Below, piece after piece: positions 53,812 to 60,606 of a stretch of DNA of 64,000 nucleotides. The notes beneath the pieces are model-generated. The model saw nothing but the letters and a program-made list of their open reading frames with translations. It was not told the DNA's origin and made no database searches. The position numbers and the translations under genes were made by a program. Numbering within the stretch: the stretch's first letter is position 1; each line of letters starts with the position of its first letter. Origin of the DNA: Stigmatella aurantiaca (lineage in GTDB: Bacteria; Myxococcota; Myxococcia; Myxococcales; Myxococcaceae); contig NZ_FOAP01000008.1 in assembly GCF_900109545.1 (NCBI RefSeq), positions 186,001 to 250,000 of the forward strand. The letters run 5' to 3'.

Positions 53812-54579
53812 ATGCGGCGGCTGCGGTTCGGGGACTGGGGCGTGGCGGTGGACGAAGCGCTCCTCTCCCAGGTGGGCGCACGGTGCGCGCTGGGGCCGTT
53901 TCTCGCGGAGGCGGGCCCCCCGCACCTGTCGCTCCAGGCAGAGGCCCTGACCGAGGGACAGGGCACGCCCCTGGACCCTCGCCGGCCCTTGGGCCCCCGG
54001 TTCCGCATCGAAGGAGACGTGGTGCGCGTGGAGCCCCCCCAGGCCTCTCTGGACACCGAGCTGGCGCTGCGGGTGGGCCTGCAGCTCGCCACCCTGCGCC
54101 AGGGCGGCCTGCTGCTGCACGGCGCGGGCGTGGCGTTCCAGGCGCAGGCGGTGGTGGCGCTCGGGCCCAGCGGGGCGGGCAAGTCCACCTTCACCCGGCT
54201 GTGTGCCCGCGAGGCCGGGGCCGAGGTGCTCTCGGACGAGGTGGTGGGGCTCTACCCTGGGGCGCGCGTGGAGGGCAGCCCGTTCTGCTCGGACCTGGAC
54301 CTGCCCTCGGCACGGGCGCGGGCGCGGCTGGCCGCGGTGCTCTTCCTGGAGAAGGGCGGTGAGGAGCGGCTGGAGGCGGTGTCCGCGCAGGAGGCCATTC
54401 CGGCGATGATGGCGCAGGTCTTCCGGCCGCTGCCGGGGGAGGCGTCGCAGGGCGAGGTGCTCCAGCGGCTGGTGCGCATCACCGAGGGGGTGGCGCTGCG
54501 CCGTTTCATCTTCCGGAAGGACGCCGCCGCGGCGGGCTTCGTGAGGGACTGGCTTCATGGTTGGCACGCCTCCGGTTGA
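53812..54579 (+). CDS. HprK-like (serine kinase-fold) protein
   Basis: The 255-residue protein has HGAGV (His103), the P-loop LGPSGAGKST (Gly118-Thr126) and the acidic motif LSDEVV (Asp142, Glu143), in the order of HPr kinase/phosphorylase catalytic domains. The N-terminal 95 residues are unlike the HprK sensor domain. It lacks the usual HPr substrate context and PTS genes. Kinases of this shape phosphorylate small peptides in some lasso peptide clusters, such as paeninodin. It starts 18 bases after the peptide stop and overlaps the next gene by 23 bases, so the peptide is a likely substrate, which is inference. Confidence 0.85.
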   Translation: MRRLRFGDWGVAVDEALLSQVGARCALGPFLAEAGPPHLSLQAEALTEGQGTPLDPRRPLGPRFRIEGDVVRVEPPQASLDTELALRVGLQLATLRQGGLLLHGAGVAFQAQAVVALGPSGAGKSTFTRLCAREAGAEVLSDEVVGLYPGARVEGSPFCSDLDLPSARARARLAAVLFLEKGGEERLEAVSAQEAIPAMMAQVFRPLPGEASQGEVLQRLVRITEGVALRRFIFRKDAAAAGFVRDWLHGWHASG

Positions 54580-55531
54580 TCTCGCGGCCTTCGTCGAGGC
54601 CTCGCCCCCGGGGCGGCGGCTCTGGCTGCGCGGGGCGGGCCGGAGCTTGTACCCGCTGCTGCGCAGTGGAGACTCGGTGCAGGTGCTGCGCTGCGGGCCG
54701 GAGGCGCTGTCCCGGGGCGATGTGGCGCTCGTGAGGGTGGGCCGCCGGCTCATCGCGCACGTGGTGGTCTCCACCGGGCCGCTGGTGACCGCGTCGCTCT
54801 TGGGCAAGGGGGACCCGGCGGGGGTTCCGCTGGGGCGGGTGACGGCGCTGCGCCGGGGGTGGTGGATCCTCCCGCTGCCCCGGCTGACGCGGTCTTCGCT
54901 CTTTCTGGGCCAGCGGCTGGCGTCCACGCTGTGGTCCCGTCCCCTGGCCCGGGGCGTGGCCCGGCGGCTGCGGGACTTCGCCTTCTCCGGGTGGTCGCGC
55001 CCCATGCGGACGCGGTGGCTGGGGCGGCTCGAGGTGCGCCTGCTCCGGGCCGAGGACCTGGATGCGCTCCTGGTCTTCGCCGGTGAGCGGCTGCTGGTGT
55101 CCTCGGCCTTCCTGCGCCGGCAGCTCCTGGGCCGGTGGGCGCGGGAAGGGGGCGCGATGGGGGCCGCGGCGGGCGCCTTCGACGCGGCGGGGCGCATGTG
55201 CGGCTTCGCCTTCCTGGACAGCTACCGCGAGGAGGGGCTGGCGCTGGACGGGCTCTGGGTCCGCTCGCTGGTGGTGGCGCCGAGGGCCCGGCGGATGGGG
55301 GTGGCCCATCGGCTCCTGGGCTGCTTGCTGGAGGCGGCGCGGAAGCAGGGCGAGCGGCGCATCTACGCGGACGTCGATGAGGACAACGTCACCTCCGTGA
55401 GGACGTTCCGGCGGCGGGGGTTCCGCTTCGCTTCCCCCGAGCTCATCCGGCGCGTCAATGCCGAGTGGGACGCCTCGGGGGGCAGCAAGCCCCTGGTGGC
55501 GCTGGAGCGCATCGTGGATGGCCATGAGTGA
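54557..55531 (+). CDS. S24/S26-peptidase-like domain fused to GNAT acetyltransferase
   Basis: The 324-residue protein has an N-terminal domain (residues about 20-110) with GRSLYPLLRSGDSV (Ser30), the catalytic Ser motif of S24/S26 peptidases, and the strand RGDVALVRVGRRLIAHVVV where the catalytic Lys would lie in the usual KR position; here Ala67-His68 occupy it, so the peptidase may be inactive or non-canonical. Residues 165-320 form a GNAT domain with LWVRSLVVAPRARRMG and YADVDEDNVTSVRTFRRRGF. Such a fusion in one chain is unusual. It overlaps the HprK-like gene (23 bases) and the transporter gene (8 bases). Leader removal plus acylation of the small peptide would fit, but is inference. Confidence 0.78.
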   Translation: MVGTPPVDLAAFVEASPPGRRLWLRGAGRSLYPLLRSGDSVQVLRCGPEALSRGDVALVRVGRRLIAHVVVSTGPLVTASLLGKGDPAGVPLGRVTALRRGWWILPLPRLTRSSLFLGQRLASTLWSRPLARGVARRLRDFAFSGWSRPMRTRWLGRLEVRLLRAEDLDALLVFAGERLLVSSAFLRRQLLGRWAREGGAMGAAAGAFDAAGRMCGFAFLDSYREEGLALDGLWVRSLVVAPRARRMGVAHRLLGCLLEAARKQGERRIYADVDEDNVTSVRTFRRRGFRFASPELIRRVNAEWDASGGSKPLVALERIVDGHE

Positions 55532-56441
55532 GGGAGCGTCCACGCCGGAACGGCGCGCGCAGCTCCAGGCGGACGGGGCGCTGGTGCTGCTCACCGTGCT
55601 CTGGGGCACCTCCTTCCTGGTGGTGAAGGATGCGCTGGCCTATGCGGACCCGTTCTCGTTCCTCGTGCTGCGGTTCGGGGTAGGGGCCTTGGTGCTGAGC
55701 GCCGTGGTGGGACGGCGGCTGCTCTCCCGGGAGAACCTGAAGCGCGGGGCCCTGCTGTCCCTGGTCCTCTTCAGCGGCTACCTGTTCCAGACGCTGGGGC
55801 TGGCGCACACCTCCCCGGCGCGCTCGGCCTTCATCACCGGGCTGTGCGTCCTCTTCGTCCCACTGTTCTCGCTGGTGCTCTTTCGTCAGGTTCCGCGCCT
55901 CCCCACGCTGGTGGGGGTGGTGCTCTCGGCCGTGGGGCTCTACTTCTTCACCCGCGCGGACACGGCCGCCTCCGAGGCCCTCTCCCCGGGAGATCTGCTC
56001 ACGCTGCTCGGCGCGGTGGGCTACGCCCTCCACATCACCCTGACCGCGAGGGTCGCGCGGAAGGAGGGGGCGGGCGCGCTCGTCGCCGTGCAGCTCTGGG
56101 GGGTGGCGCTGCTGTCGGCGGCGTGCCTGCCCTTCGTGGAATTCCGGGTGGTGGTGTCCGAGGCCCTCATCGGCGCGGTGCTCTTCTGCGGCATCGTCAC
56201 CAGCGCCCTGGCGATCAGCGTTCAGACGTGGGCCCAGGCGCGCACGAGCGCCGTGCGCGCGGCGCTCATCTACGCGCTGGAGCCGGTGTTCGCCTCGCTC
56301 TTCTCGGTGTCGCTGGGGTACGAGACGCTGGGCCCCCGGGAGTGGGTGGGCGGCGGCCTCATCGTGCTGGGCGTGGGGGTGGCGGAGGTGGGCGCCGCCG
56401 TGTGGGACCGCTGGCGCGGCCGGGCCCTGGCCAGGGCCTGA
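55524..56441 (+). CDS. EamA (DMT-superfamily) membrane transporter
   Basis: The 305-residue protein starts at ATG 55524 (ATG 55518 is also possible) and has ten hydrophobic segments in two EamA halves, with LLTVLWGTSFLVVKDAL at the start of the first and GDLLTLLGAVGYALHITL at the start of the second. LIYALEPVFASLFSVSLGYE is the usual conserved end. Family members export metabolites, amino acids or drugs. Its overlap with the GNAT fusion could make it the exporter of the peptide set or an unrelated neighbour; no evidence decides. Confidence 0.9.
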   Translation: MSEGASTPERRAQLQADGALVLLTVLWGTSFLVVKDALAYADPFSFLVLRFGVGALVLSAVVGRRLLSRENLKRGALLSLVLFSGYLFQTLGLAHTSPARSAFITGLCVLFVPLFSLVLFRQVPRLPTLVGVVLSAVGLYFFTRADTAASEALSPGDLLTLLGAVGYALHITLTARVARKEGAGALVAVQLWGVALLSAACLPFVEFRVVVSEALIGAVLFCGIVTSALAISVQTWAQARTSAVRAALIYALEPVFASLFSVSLGYETLGPREWVGGGLIVLGVGVAEVGAAVWDRWRGRALARA

Positions 56442-56528
56442 CGTTTCGCAGGCAGGGCGGACGGGCGGGCGAGCGTGGGGAGAGAAGGGCCCCAACGGCC
56501 CCCGGGCGCGCTATATCCAGGCACCCCC

Positions 56529-57503
56529 ATGAGCGTCGAGCTGCGGAACACCGGCCTTCACTTGACGGGTACCCCGCTGGCGCTGGATGCGATGCGCAAG
56601 ACGCCGCTGTCCTTTGTCAGCCATGGGCACTCGGACCACATCGCGCGCCACGAGCGGACCATCGCCACGGCCGCCACGCTGCGCTTCATGACCCACCGGC
56701 TGGGCCGGGTGAAGGACCCCGTGCCGGTCTCCTACAACCAGCCGTTCGCGCTGGGCCCGCTGTCGCTGGAGCTGCTCTCCGCGGGCCACATCCTGGGCAG
56801 CGCCCAGCTCCGGGTGGTGCGGGGAGACGGGCGGCGCATCGTTTATACGGGGGACCTGAACGTCACGCCCTCGCTCACCGCGGAGCCGGTGCAGGTGGCC
56901 GAGTGCGACACGCTCGTCATCGAGGCCACGTTCGGCCACCCGCGCTACCGCTTCCCGCCGAAGGACGAGGTGCTGGGCGCGGTGGAGACGTGGGTGCGCC
57001 AGCAGCTAGAGCGGGGTGTGGTGCCCGTGCTGCTGGGCTATCCGCTGGGCAAGAGCCAGGAGGCGATGAAGTACCTGTCCGGGCGAGGCTTCCCGCTGGT
57101 GGCGCACACCTCCATTTATGAGGTGACGCGGCTCTACGGTGAGCTGGGCGTGGCCATCGAGCCCGTGCGGTGCTTCGAGGGGACGGTGAATCCTGGCGAG
57201 GTGCTCTTCTTCCCGCCCCACCAGGCCCGCTCCGGGGCCCTGGCGCCCCTGTGGCCGCGCGCCACGGCGGTGCTCACCGGCTGGGCGTTGGACCCGGGCG
57301 CCGCGTACCGCTATGGCGCGCAGGTGGCCTTTCCCCTGTCGGACCACGCGGACTGCCCCTCGCTGGTGAACTACGTGAAGGCCACCGGGGCCCGGGAAGT
57401 CATCACCCACCACGGCTTCGCGGAGGAGCTGGCCCGGCTGCTGCGGGAGGACGGCATCGACGCGCGCACGCTGGGCAAGCCCCAGCAGCTCGCGCTCTTC
57501 TGA
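56529..57503 (+). CDS. metallo-beta-lactamase/beta-CASP-type nuclease-like protein
   Basis: The 324-residue protein starts at ATG 56529. Zinc motifs are VSHGHSDHIARH, AGHILGSAQL, YTGDLNVTPS and, near the C-terminus, PLSDHADCPSL; the order is that of the exonuclease-type MBL proteins associated with RNA 3' processing or DNA ligase operons. The beta-CASP insert is reduced. No ligase lies nearby. It probably cleaves nucleic acid in the cytoplasm. The frame is open upstream to 56475 without a ribosome site. Confidence 0.88.
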   Translation: MSVELRNTGLHLTGTPLALDAMRKTPLSFVSHGHSDHIARHERTIATAATLRFMTHRLGRVKDPVPVSYNQPFALGPLSLELLSAGHILGSAQLRVVRGDGRRIVYTGDLNVTPSLTAEPVQVAECDTLVIEATFGHPRYRFPPKDEVLGAVETWVRQQLERGVVPVLLGYPLGKSQEAMKYLSGRGFPLVAHTSIYEVTRLYGELGVAIEPVRCFEGTVNPGEVLFFPPHQARSGALAPLWPRATAVLTGWALDPGAAYRYGAQVAFPLSDHADCPSLVNYVKATGAREVITHHGFAEELARLLREDGIDARTLGKPQQLALF

Positions 57504-57522
57504 GCCCGCGTCCGAGCCTTTC

Positions 57523-58095
57523 ATGCCCATGCCCCTCACTGGCCACACGGTCCGCGTCCTCGTGGGAGCCGAGCCGAAGCGCGTCCTCACGCGCGAGGTG
57601 CCCGAGGTGCGGGTTTCCCTGGAGGGCGTAATGGGGGACCGCCACGCGGGGCTGACGCGGAAGGCGGACGTACGCACGCCCTGGTTTCCCCGGGGCGCGC
57701 TTGTGCGCAACTCGCGCCAGGTGTCGCTCGTGTCCACGGAGGAGCTGGCGCTCATCGCCGCCGCGCTGGAGGTGCCCCAGGTGCAGGCTTCCTGGCTGGG
57801 AGCGAACCTGGAGCTGTCGGGGGTGCCCCGGCTGACGCGGCTTCCCCCGGGCACGCGCCTGTTCTTCCCGGAGGACGCGGTGCTGATGATGGAGGGGGAG
57901 AACACCCCGTGCCGCAAGGCGGGCCGGGCGCTGGAGCCCTTCTATCCGGAGCGGCAGGCCCTGGCCTCCCGCTTCGTGAAGGCCGCGCACCAGCGGCGCG
58001 GGCTGGTGGGGTGGGTGGAGCGCCCCGGCGTCATCCGGCCGGGAGACGCCGTGCGGGTCCTGCTGCCCCCTCCGGTGACGTACTCCCTGCCGTGA
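57523..58095 (+). CDS. MOSC-domain protein
   Basis: The 190-residue protein has the MOSC fold with EGVMGDRHAGLTRKADVR, LVSTEELALIAAALEV and the sulfur-carrying Cys in MEGENTPCRKAG. Proteins of this kind (YiiM and MOCOS C-terminal domains) handle molybdenum cofactor or sulfur transfer. It is 19 bases after the MBL gene and ends at a strong hairpin shared with the convergent pentapeptide protein. Confidence 0.9.
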   Translation: MPMPLTGHTVRVLVGAEPKRVLTREVPEVRVSLEGVMGDRHAGLTRKADVRTPWFPRGALVRNSRQVSLVSTEELALIAAALEVPQVQASWLGANLELSGVPRLTRLPPGTRLFFPEDAVLMMEGENTPCRKAGRALEPFYPERQALASRFVKAAHQRRGLVGWVERPGVIRPGDAVRVLLPPPVTYSLP

Positions 58096-58096
58096 G

Positions 58097-58122
58097 CCTC
58101 CCCGCTGTTCCCAGCGGGGAGG
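58097..58122. terminator. bidirectional terminator-like hairpin
   Basis: An 11-bp perfect stem CCTCCCCGCTG / CAGCGGGGAGG closes a TTCC loop between convergent stops. No U run follows on either strand, so termination strength is uncertain. Confidence 0.55.
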
Positions 58123-58134
58123 GGAGGGCCCGCC

Positions 58135-59595
58135 TCAGTCGATGCGGGACTGGACGATGAGCTTTTCCTTGCCGCACACATCGCAGCGCAGGTGCACGAA
58201 CAGGTCGTCGTCGCTGTCCTCGGGCACCTGTCCCTCGGGCACGCCGAGCTCCGTCTTGGCCAGCGCCGCCACCTTGACGGGGATGTCCTGGGCCCGGAGC
58301 GCCTGCACGTACGTCATCTCCCGGTCATGGCACTCGCGCGTCTCGGGGCCGGTGAGCCACTGCGGCTCCATGCCCTCGGGCAGCCGGCTCAGCAGCTCCA
58401 GGTTGGACACCGACTCGGCCAGGTACGCCAGGCGCCGCAGCCGGGCCTCGTCCGGCAGGGCGGCGAACACCTGGAAGCCCTCGAAGAGCGCGTTGCGGTC
58501 CTCGCCCGTGGCGAGCTGCGCCAGCTCCAGCGCCGCGTCGGCCGACTCCAGCGCCTCGTCCCAGTTGTTCTCCGGGGTGAAGCCCGCCTCCATCAGCGCG
58601 GTGTAGAGCTGCGTGGCCGCCAGGCGCCGCCGGACCTCCTGCACGTGCTCCACCACCTCGTGCGTCAGCCGCAGCTCCAGCAGGGCGCCGGCCACCCGCG
58701 GGTCGATGGAGCCCGTCAGGTCATCCACCTCCACCTCGGCGCGCAGCGCGTCCTTGAGCACCTTGGCCGCCGAGAAGCGCGAGAGCGGCAGCACGCCCAC
58801 CTCGCGCAGGTACATGGCCGCCACGGCCGAGTCCTTGCCGCCCAGCCGCAGCGCCTTCTGCGCCCGCTCCACCGCGCCCGGGTCCGCCGAGGGCTTCTTG
58901 TTCTCCAGCCGCGTCTTCACCGCCTCGCGGTACATGCCCTCCAGCGACGAGCCCGGGGGCAGGCGCTGGGGCAGCAGCGGGCGCAGGCCCGGCACGTCCA
59001 GCACCCACGGGGGCGGCGCCGGCAGCCGCTTCAAGGCCCGGAAGAGCAGAGAACCCGGAGGGTCCTGGGGCTTGAAGGGGGGCAGCTCCTCCGCGGCGGG
59101 GCCGGCCACGGCGGCCGCGGCGGCCCCCAGGGCCTTCTCCCGCTGCTCGCGCGTGAAGGCGGTGATGCCCTGGGCGGGGGGCGGGGGCGGGGGCGGGGCC
59201 TCCTCGCCGTCCAGACCCTGCACCCGGTCCATGTCCACCTCGTCCATCTCCAGGTCGTCCAGCCCCCGGGCGCCGGTGAAGTCACAGCGCAGCAGCTTCA
59301 GCCGCTCGAAGGTGGCCCCCTCGAGGTTGGCGCCGCGGAAGTCACAGTCCTGGAGCCGGCCGCCGTGGAAGTAGGCGTTGGACAGGTCCGCGTCGCGGAA
59401 GTTCATCTTGGAGAGGTCGCAGCGCTCCCACTCGGAGCCCACGAGCTCTAGGCCCGACAGGTCCGCGTTGGCGGAGAACAGCTGCGTGAAGGTGGCGCCC
59501 GTGTGGTCGGTAGAGACCTGACCGGACTTACGGAGTTTGTTCCACTCCGCTGAACCACTTTGGAGGAGCTTCTCGATACTGGGAGCCTTCGGCAT
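58135..59595 (-). CDS. pentapeptide-repeat protein with C-terminal CxxC
   Basis: The 486-residue protein starts at ATG 59595. Residues about 30-110 hold roughly fourteen pentapeptide repeats of the A(D/N)LxX type (ANADLSGLELVG, FRDADLSNAYFHG, FRGANLEGATFE). A Pro-rich linker precedes a helical part with several TPR-like helices (LAATQLYTALMEAG, ALELAQLATGEDRNALF). The last 20 residues contain HLRCDVCGKEK, perhaps half of a zinc site. The function is unknown; some pentapeptide proteins mimic DNA to block gyrase, but this one lacks the long coil needed. It is divergent from the next gene with only 45 bases between starts. Confidence 0.8.
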   Translation of the reverse strand: MPKAPSIEKLLQSGSAEWNKLRKSGQVSTDHTGATFTQLFSANADLSGLELVGSEWERCDLSKMNFRDADLSNAYFHGGRLQDCDFRGANLEGATFERLKLLRCDFTGARGLDDLEMDEVDMDRVQGLDGEEAPPPPPPPAQGITAFTREQREKALGAAAAAVAGPAAEELPPFKPQDPPGSLLFRALKRLPAPPPWVLDVPGLRPLLPQRLPPGSSLEGMYREAVKTRLENKKPSADPGAVERAQKALRLGGKDSAVAAMYLREVGVLPLSRFSAAKVLKDALRAEVEVDDLTGSIDPRVAGALLELRLTHEVVEHVQEVRRRLAATQLYTALMEAGFTPENNWDEALESADAALELAQLATGEDRNALFEGFQVFAALPDEARLRRLAYLAESVSNLELLSRLPEGMEPQWLTGPETRECHDREMTYVQALRAQDIPVKVAALAKTELGVPEGQVPEDSDDDLFVHLRCDVCGKEKLIVQSRID

Positions 59596-59640
59596 GGACC
59601 GGTCATTATTCGTGTGCTCTGGTCCAGCCGCCAAGAACAA

Positions 59641-60606
59641 ATGATCGAGTACCGAATCGAAGAAGACAGTGTGGGGATGCGGCTGGACAAGTACCTCCGC
59701 AAACGCCTGGCCAACATGCCCACCAGTCATCTGTTCAAGATGATCCGGGTCAAGAAGGTCCGGGTCAACGGAAAGCGGGCCCAGCCCGAGCAGCTCCTGG
59801 CCGCCGGGGACGTCATCGCCATCCGGGGCGATGAGAAGCAGCTGCTCGGCCAGGACCAGGGCGCCGAGCGCCTGCCACCCCCCCCGCCCCCCGTGGACCC
59901 GTCCGAGCTGGTCATCCTCCTGGAGGACGACTGGATGATGGCCGTGGACAAGCCCAGCGGCATGGCGGTGCACACCGGCAGCGGAATTACGGGGGGCACC
60001 CTGGTGGACTATGTGCGCGCCTACCTGGGCCCCAAGGCGGTGCGAAATGACTTCACCGCCTCACCCGCGCACCGGCTGGACCGGGAGACCTCCGGCGTCA
60101 TCCTGGTCGCCAAGCGGCGCCCGGCGATGGTCCACTTCACCGAGGTGTTCACCGAAGGCCTGTCCCGGAAGCGCTACCTCACCCTGGTGAAGGGCAAGAT
60201 GCCCAAGGACTCCGGGGTGATTGACCTGCCCCTCTCGGAGCACCAGCAGACGGCCGAGTCCAAGGCGCGCCGGGGGGTGAACATGCAGGAGGCGCTCACC
60301 CGGTGGAAGGTCATCCGCCAGTCGAGCGAGGTGGCGCTCCTCTCCTGCTCCATCGAGACCGGGCGCACCCATCAGATAAGAAGACACTTGGCCGCGGTGG
60401 GCCACCCCGTGGCCGGTGACCGCAAATATGGTGACTTTGCCTTCAACCGGGATGTGCGGGCCCGGTGGGGGCTGAAACGTCTGTTCCTGCACGCTGAGCG
60501 CATCGAATTTCCGCACCCCCAGCATGGCGGGAAGGTGTCGGTGGAGGCGAAGGTGCCTCCGGAGCTGAAGGACATCCTCAAACGCGCTGCGCTAGAACCT
60601 TCATGA
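59641..60606 (+). CDS. RluA-family pseudouridine synthase with S4 domain
   Basis: The 321-residue protein starts at ATG 59641 and has an N-terminal S4 RNA-binding domain (MRLDKYLRKRLANMPTSHLF, RVKKVRVNGKRA), a Pro-rich hinge, and the catalytic domain with an intact signature HRLDRETSG. IETGRTHQIRRHL and GDRKYGDFAFN are other conserved sites. It converts uridine to pseudouridine in rRNA, probably as RluC or RluD; the target is uncertain. The stop overlaps the penicillin-binding protein gene by four bases. Confidence 0.93.
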   Translation: MIEYRIEEDSVGMRLDKYLRKRLANMPTSHLFKMIRVKKVRVNGKRAQPEQLLAAGDVIAIRGDEKQLLGQDQGAERLPPPPPPVDPSELVILLEDDWMMAVDKPSGMAVHTGSGITGGTLVDYVRAYLGPKAVRNDFTASPAHRLDRETSGVILVAKRRPAMVHFTEVFTEGLSRKRYLTLVKGKMPKDSGVIDLPLSEHQQTAESKARRGVNMQEALTRWKVIRQSSEVALLSCSIETGRTHQIRRHLAAVGHPVAGDRKYGDFAFNRDVRARWGLKRLFLHAERIEFPHPQHGGKVSVEAKVPPELKDILKRAALEPS

